DNA of 64,000 nucleotides from Gremmenia infestans (lineage: Eukaryota > Ascomycota > Leotiomycetes > Helotiales > Hamatocanthoscyphaceae): the NCBI GenBank assembly GCA_032629725.1, contig JAFEVB010000007.1, positions 868,001 to 932,000 on the forward strand, read 5' to 3'. Both the position numbers and the translations under genes were made by a program. The notes under the pieces are model-generated. The model worked only from the letters and a program-made list of their open reading frames with translations, searched no databases and had not been told where the DNA came from. Of the stretch, positions 1 through 11,590 are shown in pieces; the stretch's first letter is position 1; each line of letters opens with the position of its first letter.

Positions 1-706
1 TTTTGGAAGGAGGTAGGATAGGTCTTGGACCTCTGTGTAATAATCGAGGTTGAAAGGCAGAGGCGCATATGAAGAGAGTTTGTCGATTTTCGTCAGGACA
101 TTAAGATGTGGGAGATCCATCTGGAGCATAGCTCGCAGAGACAGTATTAAGTTGGAGATGTAAAGGGAGGGGAGCGTCAGGCAATACGAGTCGGAAAGAT
201 GCAGGACTACAAGCTAGCAAAAAGTCAGCATATGCCAACCAATACTCGAACTGAGACAAAATGCGTACTCTGTAACCAAGCTTCTGCAACTTGAAGAAAA
301 TATTCCGTAATGATGAGTGATGTGTGTAGAGCTCCACCTGCCCCGGACAATCAAAAAGCACATAGTCCTCCCCCAGCTCACTCAGCCCTTTCTCCAGCCA
401 ATCCATATTCTGCTCCAGTTCCTCCAAAGCATACAGTACCCCTCCATTCGGCCCCAAATCATCTTCCTCCATAATATCCTCTAATTTAACGAGATCTCGT
501 ACGTCTATTGCGCATGGGTAGTTTGCGTGATCGTTCGCTGGGTCGAGATTTACTACGGAGCATTTTCGTCCTATGGCTGACATGAATTGCTGCACTGGAG
601 AGGTTGTTAGATAGAGCTGGGGATGGAGGGGTAATTACGCACTTCCGTCGCAATAGGTACTTTTGCCAGCTCCGGGGCTGCCGAGAACGAGTTGTGCGAA
701 TGGCAT
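1..706 (-). CDS. GPN2: GPN-loop GTPase 2, 3'-truncated by the window edge
   Basis: GPN-loop GTPases help assemble and import RNA polymerase II and III. I model three exons on the minus strand, 706-643, 594-269 and 213-1, with 48- and 55-bp introns. The ATG at 706 opens with MPFAQLVLGSPGAGKSTYC, which carries the P-loop GSPGAGKST. Exon 2 gives the Gly-Pro-Asn insert (DLGPNGGVLYALEELE) that defines the family, followed by the G3-like DCPGQVE. Exon 3 contains LTKID (G4-like) and runs off the window, so the C-terminal part is missing. The wording fits GPN2 better than GPN1 or GPN3, as judged from remembered family features. It is divergent from BUB3, with 326 bp between the two ATGs. The phases join exactly at both introns. 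Confidence 0.9.
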
Positions 707-1032
707 ATTGATAGGTAAGACTTTTTTGGAGAAGTCAAGGGAGATGGAAGGTGTTGAAGGTATTCAGAACGAGGCAAGAGCTATCGATGTGGGGTATTTA
801 TTTTGTTCAAGTTTGAAGGCGGTGGCGCCGAGTCGCGATGGCAGAATTCACTAGCACTACGTCTCGCGGCGGATACACAAAGCGGCATTCAATATGGCAG
901 CTTTTTGCCCGCTTTTAACTGTTCCAATCGGATTAGAATATTAAAGGTCGGTGCCGCTTTTTTAAATCCGCACGGCGCGCCTCGAAATCAACAAGACCTT
1001 TTCTATCTATAGAAACCACAATCCATCTTAAC
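707..1032. promoter_or_regulatory. Divergent promoter between GPN2 and BUB3
   Basis: This 326-bp gap separates the start codons of two divergent genes, so it must hold both promoters and both 5' leaders. A CCAAT pentamer lies at 924-928, about 105 bp upstream of the BUB3 ATG, a usual position for a CCAAT box. No TATA box is evident. That both genes are controlled from here is inference from geometry. Confidence 0.5.
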
Positions 1033-2258
1033 ATGGCGCCCAGTAAGTCTCCACATACGCCTTCTGATGTTAAACAGAAGTCAAAACTAATTCGTCACCA
1101 GCAATTCAGTACGAGATCTCGGAACCGCCTACGGACGCGGTATCTGCCCTCAAATTTGCGCCGGACGCCCCCACACGATTTTTGGTCTCTTCTTGGGATA
1201 AACACGTCTATCTGTATGAATTAGCTGGCTCTGGTGAAGAGGGTGGAAAGCTGATCGAGAAGTATGAGCATCGGGCGCCAGTACTGGATGTCTGCTTCGG
1301 AGCAGACGACAATGAAGCTTTTACGGCGGGGATGGATTGGCAGGTCAAGAGGTAGGAAGAAGTTCCGAAAAATACGCGCCAATATCCAGCTGATTGTTGG
1401 CATTAGGATAAACCTTGATTCAGGAGAGCAGACTGTCCTGAGCGCTCATGATGCGCCAGTCAAGTCTGTAGTGTACAGTAAAGAGCATTGTAAGTTTCCA
1501 TTCCTGGACATGGAAACACAACTCTAATTGTTATTACAGCATTACTCATCTCAGCATCATGGGACTCGACACTCCATTTTCACGACCTCAAACACCCAGA
1601 ACAAGAACCAGCAACCATCAAACTCCCCGCGAAACCACACTCTCTCTCGATCACAGCCTCCAAACTAGTCGTCGCCATGGCCTCCCGTCTAGTCTACATC
1701 TACGAACTGCAAAGCACGCTCATGCTGGCATCCCAAGCAAACGGCGCCAAAACTGAGTTGCAGCCCTGGCAGCAGCGAGAGTCGTCGCTGAAATTCATGA
1801 CTAGAGCTGTGGCTTGCATGCCAAACGATGACGGATATGCTAGTAGCAGTATTGAGGGTCGTGTGGCTGTCGAGTGGTTCGATCCTTCCCCAGAATCGCA
1901 AGCACGCAAATACGCTTTTAAATGTCATAGGCAGCCAGATCCATCAGGTGATGGCACGGATATAGTTTATCCTGTCAATGCACTGGCTTTCCACCCAGTC
2001 CATGGGACGTTCGCTTCTGGAGGTGGAGATGGTGTGGTTGCGCTTTGGGATGCTAATGCGAAGAGGAGGATTCGTCAGTATCAGAAATACCCGACGAGTG
2101 TTGCGGCGTTGTGTTTTTCCAGTGATGGGAAGTACCTTGCTGTGGGTGTTTGTCCTGGGTTTGAGAATGATCAGGAGGACTATAGTGGGGAGGGAGTCAC
2201 GAAGATCTATATTAGGGAATTAGGTGAGACGGAGGCAAAGGGCAAGGGACCTAAGTAA
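1033..2258 (+). CDS. BUB3: Mitotic checkpoint WD40 protein Bub3
   Basis: Bub3 is a seven-bladed WD40 propeller that brings Bub1 and BubR1/Mad3 to phosphorylated MELT repeats of Spc105 at unattached kinetochores. I model four exons, 1033-1042, 1102-1351, 1407-1489 and 1540-2258, giving 353 aa, close to the usual fungal length. The first exon holds only the start and three codons, and acceptor CACCAG at 1101 restores the frame (MAPTIQYEISEPPTDAVSAL). Blade motifs visible are SSWDKHVYLYEL, AGMDWQVKRI, SASWDSTLHFHDL and GGGDGVVALWDA. The C-terminal blade contains FHPVHGTFASGG. Rae1 is the nearest paralogue, but the spacing and the GMDWQVKRIDL-type blade favour Bub3. The gene converges with the downstream PMP3-family gene. 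Confidence 0.9.
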
Positions 2259-2816
2259 GTAAGTTTGTATATTCTCTGTGTCATATAATCCATTAGCATG
2301 GCGTTTGCGGAAAAGAAAATGGTTTTATTGTTCCATCTCTTCGAGACATTTATAATATGCATGGTGTAGCCTCAACCAACCACGCACCCCTCGCCTCTAT
2401 GCTTCACTTTTCCCTTCCCCCTTATCAAAATCCCATGCATTGAAAAATGGTCCCCCAAGCCTTACCAACAAGCAAGCAAGCGCTCAGCAAAGTCGAACAT
2501 CTTTGTATTCAATACAACAGCCTCCTGTGCAACCATCCCTCTCATTTCAAACCTCACCACTTCCGCTTCCACAACAAAACCGCTGCCACCACATCTGCGA
2601 ACTGTTACCGGCACTCGAATCGAGCCATCCAATGAATCCCAACCCCACCCCAAAATTATTTTGAGAGAGAGAGAGAGAGATCTTTATTTGGGATGATCTC
2701 TTGTATCCGAACTATCTTGCTAGAAGCAACAGTACGTACTCAAAAGCTACCTACCCAGGTACCCAAGGTAATCAAGCCAGCTAGAAAATCATAGCCCAAT
2801 GCCCTCCCCACCAACC
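2259..2816. other. Convergent 3' intergenic region with GA repeat
   Basis: Non-coding stretch between the 3' ends of BUB3 and the PMP3-family gene. It holds a (GA)9 tract at 2663-2680 and C-rich, short-codon sequence with no supportable gene. A partial palindromic tract of the ACCTACCCAGGT type occurs near 2748-2764. Confidence 0.6.
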
Positions 2817-3293
2817 TCACTTCCAAGTCACACCCCCCTCCCCCTGCATCTTCCCACTCCTCCTCCTCCCGCTCTTCTCATCCCTCCACCTCGCCCTCTC
2901 ATACAATTCCCTCACCCTTGCATCGCTCGCCCCGCCATTCCACACCGCACGACTATAGATCCCCGCTTTCCGGCCCCCAGGCCACCGCCCCTTGCGCACT
3001 TTGCGCTTGCGGTGGAAGTACGTGCACGAGATGTAGAAGCCGTGGATGTGCCCGGGGATTACGCCGGCGATGAAGAGCAGGGTGTTGATTAGGCAGTCTG
3101 TGTTGGGACCGGCTATCTGGGGGTTGTTAGGTGAAGGGGGGGGAGGAAAAGGGGGAGGGGGATGGACCAGCATTACTGAGAGAGGAGGGACTGAAGTGGT
3201 TAGTGGAGTGATAGTGAGAGGGATGGAATCTTTGGGGGGTGGGGGAGACGTACAGAATATGTTGATGAAGCAGATTGTAAGTCGTTCTAGCAT
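2817..3293 (-). CDS. PMP3/UPF0057 family membrane proteolipid with long C-terminal tail
   Basis: The PMP3 (UPF0057) family are very small two-helix plasma-membrane proteins that affect membrane potential and salt tolerance. Three exons, 3293-3254, 3190-3168 (only 23 bp) and 3116-2817, join in phase to give 120 aa. The joined start reads MLERLTICFINIFFPPLSVM, matching the first helix and PPLSV motif. The second helix follows with NTDCLINTLLFIAGVIPGHI and the HGFYI motif. Family members are typically about 55 aa. Here a basic tail of about 60 aa follows, rich in Arg, Lys and Gly (RKRKVRKGRWPGG), probably cytosolic. Extended tails are known in filamentous fungi. Without the two introns the protein would not match the family, which supports the model. 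Confidence 0.8.
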   Translation of the reverse strand: MLERLTICFINIFCTSPPPPKDSIPLTITPLTTSVPPLSVMLVHPPPPFPPPPSPNNPQIAGPNTDCLINTLLFIAGVIPGHIHGFYISCTYFHRKRKVRKGRWPGGRKAGIYSRAVWNGGASDARVRELYERARWRDEKSGRRRSGKMQGEGGVTWK

Positions 3294-4169
3294 CTTGCTG
3301 GAAAAGAACTTCTTAACGCTTAATATGTTTTAATCCTCTGTATGCTTTGATTCCGAGTTTCATATGGTTCAGCTTTCTGTTCAAGAACAACTAAGTTATA
3401 TATACATAAGAAGTAAGGAAAATTTAGAGATCATCAGCTACAATAATTATATCAGAAATCCAGGCCCTGTTCCTGTTATTGTGGCAGATAACCCTGTTCT
3501 GTACTGAACCTCTTCTGATGACGCTGTTTATGCATTGCAGATCACCAGGATCTTAGGGGCTAGAGCGAAGAGGCTGTGCGAGCGACATGACTAGGAAGGT
3601 TGAAAGACAAACAAAAAAGCGAATGGAAGAGAAATAAGATAGGAAATATTGCTTCCTGGTGTAAAGGGATTTTGATGCTGAGTTAGATACTGAAGGCATG
3701 CGTTCAGAATCGTCTTTCATCGGCTGCTTGCCCACTCCACTACTTGTGAAATTTAACCCAGAAGTAATCGCGCAAACACGGCTTTTCTAGCCCTAAACAA
3801 ACAAGAAAAACTGGAGTTGGAATCTTCGCAAAGAGCATTTCATCCGCCCAGAATTGTTCTCTAGATATTATCGCGGTTATTGAGTCTTTCTTCGCCATGT
3901 GCCTAGGTAAGTAAGGTAAGTGTAATTGGTGTAAGAGATGAGATGAGATGAGATATCACTGCTTAGTAATATTCTGTACTACCCTACCCCCAAAGTCCAC
4001 GCTTGTACAAGAGCCTTTCCGTTCCCGGTAAAGCGCCATGTACCCCGCTCCAAGCTCCAACGCCAACATTCCACGCCATCCCCCCTAGGTATCGTTTGTC
4101 CGTTTGTCGCCAGCATTAATTGTCTATTCTAATTAAAAATGTATTTCAATTCCGCACTTTAAAGCCAAA
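3294..4169. promoter_or_regulatory. Divergent intergenic region, PMP3-family gene and exonuclease gene
   Basis: An 876-bp gap between divergent starts. It contains a GAGAT repeat run near 3934-3954 and a CCTAGGTAAG-type motif at 3902. I see no gene; short open stretches here lack family features. It presumably holds both promoters. Confidence 0.4.
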
Positions 4170-5751
4170 ATGTCAGCATACTGTGCACCGTGTCAAAAGC
4201 CTTTCAAGGGTCAGAGAGAGCTAGATCGGCATATACGATATTCCCCGGTACACAAGCAACCTACTACAAGACCTTCCCAGCAGGGAATTCCGATCAAGCC
4301 ATATACAAAACAAAAGGCAGCCTACTGTGGACTGTGTAGGAGGTCGTTCAAGGAACAGCGATGCTTAGATCAACACATACAAACCTCTTCGGCACACAAG
4401 AAACCTTCCCCTTCTGAAGTTAAACCGGCAAAGGTACATCCTCTTATAGCGACTGAACGCAAACGCCCACAGCCGCCAAATGCAATTGCTTCCGGTTCCG
4501 GCGCTCCTCAGATAACGAAATCTTCCACCAAGAGCGTTCCTCAATATGTTGAATCGCGCTGGTCAGTTCCTCCTGGATCTGAATCCAGGGCGGTGCTCGA
4601 TACATTATCCGCACATTGCCATTCGCAAAGGGAACTCGAAGAGAACAACTTTATTGTCAAACCGTACCATCCTCTGGATTATGTCAATTTACGGAAATTC
4701 AAACGGTGTAACAGTACGTTTTTCCCAATGGTTATAGGGGAGCTAAATTGGTATAGGTGCAGAATCGAAAGCCAATGGTCGAGAATGTAGCTTCCATTCA
4801 GCCAAACGAAACAAATGGGTACGTTTTTTGCATTCGAATTTTATACGTAGAGGCTCACATTTCAAACGCCTGCAGAACCAAAACAGGCCATACAAATGTT
4901 GCAATTCAAAGGACAGAGGCTGTCTGACCCTACCAAAACACGATTTCCAACTGTCTCTTCGCGCGATTAAACACGTAGACTACCGGAAAACACCAGCTCC
5001 TTTCGCGGTGCCGAAGTTTCGTGCGGTGGTACTCGACTGTGAAATGGCAGGGATTGCTAGCGGTGCGGGTGAAGTGATTATGCTCTGTGCTACCGACTAC
5101 GTTACTGGCGCGGTAATCCTCAACCGATACGTGAACCCGAGTGAGAAGATAACCCAGATGCGGTCTTCTATCCATGGTATATCCATATCCATGCTTAATA
5201 ATGCCATTTCACAAGGACAGGCGTTGTCTGGTTGGGAGGGAGCTCGATCAGAGCTGTGGAAATATATTGACGACAAAACCATCCTTGTTGGCCATGCATT
5301 GGAGAACGATTTGGATGGTCTGAGGATGATCCATCCACGTGTGGTAGATTCTGGGATCTTGACGAAAAATGAGGTTGGCGTTCGTTATCTTGGGGGGGGA
5401 TTATCAACACTATGCTCTGAACTTCTCAACGTTGAGATCAGGAAGAATAAGGGGGGCAAACATGACTGCTTGGAGGATGTTCTAGCTACGCGAGAGGTTG
5501 TGTTATTCTGTACCCAAAACAAGGAAGCGTTTCGTATTTGGGGTGAAGCTAAGAAAGGCGAAGCGATGCGCTTGAAAACAGAGCGGGACATTGCACGGAA
5601 AGAAAAGGAAAGAAAGAAAGCCGAGGCAGACAAAGCGAAGGTCCAGGAAACAAGCAACGACGAGGATGATGAAATTCTGCATTGGTCAGATATCGCAGAG
5701 GATATGGGATGGCCACATCCTGATACTGGATATGACCCTTGGTCAGACTAG
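4170..5751 (+). CDS. DEDDh RNA exonuclease (Rexo/REX4-like) with zinc fingers
   Basis: A 3'-5' exonuclease of the DEDDh superfamily, likely processing rRNA or snRNA in the nucleus. Three exons, 4170-4713, 4757-4818 and 4876-5751, give 493 aa. Two zinc fingers of the C-x2-C...H-x5-H type open the protein (YCAPCQKPFKGQRELDRHI, then YCGLCRRSFKEQRCLDQHI). Exons 2-3 assemble a Cys/His cluster (CSFHSAKRNKW, YKCCNSKDRGC, KHDF) like the zinc knuckle before the exonuclease fold in REXO1-type proteins. Exo I is VVLDCEMAG, Exo II is VGHALENDLDGL, and Exo III is HDCLEDVLATREV with the H...D pair of DEDDh enzymes. The C-terminal 60 aa are a charged Lys/Glu helix, then acidic. The exact orthologue (Rex3, Rex4 or other) is not settled. 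The helicase gene follows in tandem. Confidence 0.83.
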
Positions 5752-6166
5752 GTTTGAGGATAATAGGGGGGTTCTTTCTACGTGGATTGTCGGTAGAAGG
5801 GGGAGAGATGCGAGGGGGGAGAGGAAGAGGGGGAGAGGAAGCTGCATTACAAGCTTAATGACTAATCCACCCGGCGCGACCTCCAGGGGGCTAGTTTACA
5901 ACTAGCACTTTCAACATTTTTAGGTATATCCTTAGCCTAAGCTTTGTCCACTATTTTGAACTCGATTGTAAGCATTCAATTATCATTGTGAACGTTTTCA
6001 AGAAGTTACAAGAACATGGTTCATATGACCCTATCCACGTGACACCGCGAATTTCTGCAATAAACAACACGTCCGCAACCTTTGACCTCCCGATCCATCA
6101 ACATGCAACAACATTTTCCCAAAATAACACGCGAGAAGGAGACTGATCCATTTACCCAGGCTCATT
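5752..6166. other. Intergenic region between exonuclease and helicase genes
   Basis: A 415-bp tandem spacer holding the 3' end of the exonuclease gene and the promoter of the helicase gene. It starts with a G-rich run and becomes AT-rich near 5930-6010. No gene is supportable. Confidence 0.5.
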
Positions 6167-9159
6167 ATGTCGAACTTGGGAAAACGTAACGCAGGCTTCA
6201 TCGACCTCACTAGCGACGATGAGAACCCCACACCCCAGCGCAAACAAGCGCGGGCAACGATCAACCAGCCTTCAGGCTCTCAACCTTGTTCAAGTCAATC
6301 TTTGAGTGGACGTGGGTCCTAAGCCGATCCCGATGAAGAGGATGAAGTTCTTGACCTTAGTCAAGATGCTGATGAAGGATCCGGATGGACCTGTGTTGGA
6401 GCTATCGATGGCAAGATCGTTGGGGTCCGATACTACAACGGCTATGCGACGCCGGGAGAGCAAGTAATGATCAGAAGAGAGCCGTCAAACCCCTATGATT
6501 CGAATGCCATCCGAGTGAACAACGTTCATAACACTCAAATCGGCCACTTACCCCGAAACATCGCCTTTAAACTTGCACCCTACATGGTCAGTGGTTCTAT
6601 CCTGTCTATTAATTATTCTAACACGTGATATAGGACTCTAGGACGATTGTTATGGAAGGGGTCATCGCAGGAGAGAAGGCAACATTTGATTGTCCAATCC
6701 TCTTAAAGGTCTTCGGGCCAGCCGAGCCCGTTGCAAGAGCACAGTTGGAGGCTCGGATGAAGGCTGACAGAGTGCCTCTGAAAAAACGAAACATTGCGGC
6801 TCCTAAAAAGCCTGTTCAGTATCTCCCACCCCCAAAGAAGCAGACAGGTTATTCTGGCAGCAGCCAGCCCATGAGCCAGCCCGAACCTGCTATTGAGCTC
6901 AGTATTCGAGATTTGGCGGACAACAGTGAGCGTTTCAACCCTCGAGAAGCTGCGAAGATTGTCGAGGCCTGGGGAGCTGGTGAAAGTGCTCTTGCAAAGA
7001 TGCCCATGGCTGACCAGCCCATCGGCTTGAAGTCCATCCTTCTTCCGTATCAAAGACAAGGTCTGGCTTGGATGCTAGAGAAAGAAAACCCCGTCCTTCC
7101 TGCAGTAAGTTGAATATCCCACCCGTACTCGTAGACCTATTCGGGATCTCCATGTTGACTCCATAAATCTGGAAGGTTGGTTCAAAAGACATCGTTCAAC
7201 TCTGGAAAAGAGTAGATAAAAACAACTTCCAAAATATTGCTACCAATTACAAGACTCCCATCGCGCCTACTTTATCCAGGGGTGGTATTCTTGCAGATGA
7301 CATGGGACTTGGAAAAACTCTTCAGGTCATTAGCACCATTCTTGAGGGTGGCCCAGGAACTACTTTGATCGTAGCGCCTGTAGGCGTGATGAGTAATTGG
7401 TCTTCGCAGATTGAGAGGCACGTCAAGAAAGAGAATGCATTGAAGGTCTTGATGTATCATGGTAAGCAACTCAAATTTCCTTCTTATTTTGAGAGGCTTC
7501 TGCTCCAAGGGTATCTTGAAAGCTCTAGAATTTACCTTATGTCTCATTTTTGATCCCCTAAACCTTTACCAATCTGATACTAACCCAACCTTCTCTGCAG
7601 GCAGTACTCGCAAGCGCCTGACTCGGCAGGAATTTTCAGAATACGATGTTGTTGTCACAAGTTACGGGTTAGTAGGTTCCGAGTGTATGCCCAAGGGGTC
7701 CAAATCGTCTCCAGTCAAAACCCCAACGAAAGACGGGTTGTTCTCCATGAACTGGCGTCGAGTCGTCCTTGATGAAGGCCATCAAATTCGAAATGCTGCT
7801 ACCAGATATGCTGTTGCAACTACTAATCTCTTGGCAACATCAAAATGGATCCTCACGGGTACTCCAATTGTCAACACCATCAAGGATCTTTACTCCATGA
7901 TCAAGTACATGGGTATCACCGGAGTTTTGGAACGCATGGAGCTTTTCAACTCGATTCTCACTCGCCCTCTCGCTGCTGGAGATCCGAATGCAGAACTCAT
8001 CTTACAGTCTTTTATGAGAACCATGTGCCTACGACGTAGGAAGGACATGGCTTTCGTGGACCTAAAGTTGCCCGAGAAGTCAGAGTATGTCCATCGCATT
8101 GCCTTCCGCAATGATGAGAGAGAGAAATACGAAGCTATTGAGTAAGTCTCCTCTCCGCGAGCAGAGCCATCACTGACAATTTGTAGATCTGAGGCAAAGG
8201 GCATGGTCAAGATATTCAACGAACAGCCCAATAAGAAAGGGCTAAATGTTTATCGCCATTTACTTGAGATCCTACTTCGACTTCGCCAGGTATGCAATCA
8301 CTGGAAGCTCTGCGAAAAGAGAGTTACCGACTTGATGGCCTTTTTGGAAAGCGACGGAGCCGTAGCGCTCACCAAAGAGAACCGTGCAGCCCTCCAAGCA
8401 GTTCTACAACTCAGCATCGACAGCCAGGAGGAATGTTCCATCTGTCTCGAGGACTTGCACAATCCAGTCATCACAGCCTGCAAGCATACGTTCGGTCAAG
8501 AATGTATTGAGCGTACTATCGAGCTCCAGCACAAGTGTCCAATGTGTCGTGCCGAATTAGTAGACAAAGACTGCCTCGTGCACGCTGCAGTTGAAGAGAA
8601 AGTGGCCGAAGATCCAGAGATCGACGTCAACACCAAGAGCAGCAAGACCGAGGCATTGATGAGTATCCTAACCGCCAGTCGTCGGGACCCGAACTCGAAA
8701 GTCGTCATTTTCTCCCAATGGACCAGCTTCCTCAACATCATCCAACATCAACTCAACGAAGCTAACATGAAATTCGCCCGCATTGACGGGACTATGCCTG
8801 CTCATGTTCGTGATGCTGGTATGTCCGCTCTCGAGAACGATCCCGATTGCCGTATCCTGCTTGCCAGTTTGTCCGTCTGCAGCGTCGGTCTCAATCTCGT
8901 CGCCGCAGATACCGTCATCCTCGCAGACTCATGGTGGGCTCCTGCCATTGAAGACCAGGCTGTCGATCGTGTGCACAGGTTGGGCCAGACCCGTCCTTGC
9001 ACTGTGTGGAGATTGGTCATGGAAGATAGTATCGAGGAGCGAGTTCTGGCGATCCAGGCTGAGAAGCGGAAGCTGGTTGGCAAGGCGTTCCAGGAGAAGG
9101 CCAAGGGTGGCAAGGCCAAGACTACCGGAATGAGTGATATCATGAAGCTGCTAGCCTAA
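6167..9159 (+). CDS. HLTF/Rad5-type SNF2 translocase (HIRAN-SNF2-RING-helicase C), with in-frame stop at codon 52
   Basis: The family are DNA translocases and ubiquitin ligases of replication-fork repair (HLTF, Rad5), with close relatives of unknown role. Exons 6167-6586, 6634-7104, 7176-7461, 7601-8141 and 8187-9159 join in phase to 897 codons. In order I see a HIRAN domain (GAIDGKIVGVRYYNGYATPG, then NPYDSNAIRVNN), SNF2 motif I ADDMGLGKT, motif II LDEGH, motif III LTGTPI, a RING inside the helicase (CSICLEDLHNPV to CPMCRAEL), and helicase C (FSQWTSF, VGLNLVAAD, DQAVDRVHRLGQ). Codon 52 (6320-6322) is TAA and no in-frame ATG follows until inside HIRAN. Either this allele is broken, the base is an error, or an unusual 45-nt intron removes it (6294-6338, donor GTCAAT). 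The rest is intact and conserved-looking. Confidence 0.8.
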
Positions 9160-11269
9160 GCTACTTGTCTAGTTGCGGTCTGCAAGAGGTCCCGATATTC
9201 GCTAGTCAAAAGTACGATATTAGCGGCGTGGAGCCTCGTAGCTTGTATGATCTTACTATCAAGAGGGGTGTGTTTTCAAAAGTCTTTTGGCGGTCGCACT
9301 TGTATTCCTACACCGATGTTTTTCTATACTGTACCAATATTTTTTAGAACTACATATAGTGCGCGAGCGCCTTGATTTCCCTATCTCAAGGAAATGGATA
9401 CATGGGGATTGTAACAATATGGATCATCTTTTACAACTACATCCCACGTTCCGTTTCTCGTTTTCGTCTTCGTTTATCGCTTTAACGGGAGCGGGGTAGG
9501 GGATGCCGCCAGATTTCGATTTATATACTCAGGTTTACATATGGGCCGGTAGGTTAGCCAGCAGTGACTTTTAAGATGCGATTGGAGCCAAAATACCTCT
9601 GTGAGGATATATAGCTGGCGTTGTCTTTATGATAGCTGAGCGTCGAGTGGCCATGGTCTCTGGTATGAGAAGGAATGGCAAGTATTTGCTGATGTCCTAT
9701 CATACTTACAATTTCGATCTCCAATGGAATTTTAGCATTCATGATCAAGACCTCAATTCCTATCAATACCCGTCCCATCCTACCCCGTTCGCCGTCCTCA
9801 GCCTCTCGTTTATTCTTCTCCTCCCTCCTTCAACATAGGTCATGCATAGCAAGTTCATGACTTGAGTCAAAGCGAAAATCCCTCTCTTCGAATCTTCAAT
9901 CAACTAATCCAATCGATTGATTGACGAAACCTAGTATGGGTATGGGTATGGGAGGGGGTTTGGGATTCGAAGTATGGGGCGATGGCGATGCAAATGCTGG
10001 GAATAAAATATAGAACCTACTCCTACAGAATTACTATTACGCTACTATGGCCGTTGTTAGGTTGAAAAGTTTGTAAGCCATGGCTAGCCAAATCAACGAA
10101 CCGAGTAATTCAGAGTATCCAATCGGTCAGTGAGGCAGCCATCAGTTGAGAGACAACCTGTAGCTGACTAACCGAAGGGTAATTTCTCCACTGACTGACT
10201 GAAGGAAAAGGCTCAACTAAATAATTAACCTATTAGTCGCTGACTGATTGGACTCTCTGGAACCGATTGATAGAATATAAATCTTGCAAGCTAGGTAGGA
10301 AGTCACTCTACATGCTCTAGAAGTAAGTATAAAGTATCTTCCCTCCCCTTGCTTAGTATCATAATAACGACAAGAACGATATTGAAAAAGAGTTTCAGAT
10401 GATCGAGACGATATACTAACACTCACGGTGTGGGCCTTAGTAAAAAGGATACCTGCGCCTTCTTATGCTAGACGCATATAATACACTCGGGCTTTTCACT
10501 CGAAATTCAATAGGGTAAGTGACATCGCATTAAGATGTGGTCAAGTACAACCTTACTGTCAACGATTTTCTCCCGCCGTTGAGTCGCGATGAGAAAGACG
10601 TGGCGAGGTATTAGGAAGGGAGACCTTCATGCACGCATGATTATGGTGAGATTAAAGTTAAATGACATGAGTAAAAGGAGGAGAGAACAGAAAACAGTTC
10701 CTTAACATCTAACTTAAAATCTACCCTAAAGCCCGTCTTTCGCACAGTATGAAGTAGCTGACCATAGGATATATATGTGGTTGAAAATAAAAGATTGGAG
10801 GTATTAGGTAGTGAAGATTCACAGGTAAGGCTAGGACAATTTGATAGTGGTATGAGACGGTTTAAGTTATATAGGTTCTCTGGTGAATGCGACGTTGGGA
10901 CTTCCAATCGAGATATAAAAAACTGCAACTACACCTAGATCATACTCTTCACCAGATAATCACAGAAACGTAAGAACAAGATGTGTTCTCCTCTTATGAT
11001 AAGCTATCGTTGAGGTCTTAGTTTAGTGATGTAAACCCATCTAAGCTCTTATGTCTTTTAGTACTTGTTTTAAAGCCGTGTTATAGACAGCTACTAGTTG
11101 CTTTGCAATCTAATCAGTACAGGTGACTTTGGTATTTAAAACTACCTCCACCATTATTATCATCTTTCTATCAAATGAAATAAGTCTTATACGCTATGAA
11201 AGTCGGTGGAGTTATTAGGAAGCATAAATACCAATCCGACATTAACGCTAGCTACTATTAAGGACCTCC
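9160..11269. other. Gene-free intergenic region
   Basis: About 2.1 kb with no supportable gene on either strand. It has three copies of TATGGG at 9937-9954, several TGACTGA-like motifs between 10190 and 10250, and becomes AT-rich towards the right, where it runs into a degenerate repeat. Open stretches are short, lack start context and show no family motifs. Confidence 0.6.
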
Positions 11270-11590
11270 TACCTAAACCCGGTTATAGACATACCTTTTA
11301 GCACTAAGAAACTCTATATTTAGATAATTTAATTTAGCTTATTAAATTAAGTGAAAATTTAGTTTATAGTTTCTTTTATCTATCTATATTCTAGTATCTA
11401 TAGATATACTTATACTTACTAAAAAATCTAGTATACTAAATAGAAGATATCATTTAATCCTACTCTTAAGATTAGAAGAAACTATAAAGGGAAGCTAGAT
11501 ATATATTATATATTAGAAGTTTAAATATCTATTCTACTTATAGTCTTAGATGTTGCTCTACTTTAGGTGAATAGGAAGAAAGTCACACGA
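11270..11590. repeat. Degenerate direct repeat, copy A (AT-rich, RIP-like)
   Basis: This aligns to copy B at about 13338-13640 in the same orientation. From 11401 to about 11577 the alignment is almost gap-free, at an offset of 2050 bp. Landmarks shared by both are AAAGGGAAGCTAGA, CTTATAGTCTT and TTAGGTGAATAGGAA. Most differences are transitions, and copy A nearly always carries T or A where copy B has C or G, for example CTTATACTTACT against CTCGCACTTACT. That is the mark of repeat-induced point mutation. The parent element is not recognisable; it could be an LTR fragment or an old duplication. Confidence 0.75.

Noticed and set aside
2817..3293. Reading the PMP3-family gene as one uninterrupted 158-aa frame
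   Set aside because: The uninterrupted reading inserts Pro-rich text between the two helices. Removing two introns restores INIFFPPLSVMLIAGPNTDC, which fits the family.
8141..8186. Whether the helicase gene is split into two genes at the last intron
   Set aside because: Phases join exactly (GA-A TCT), and the RING-helicase C exon continues the SNF2 domain, so it is one gene.
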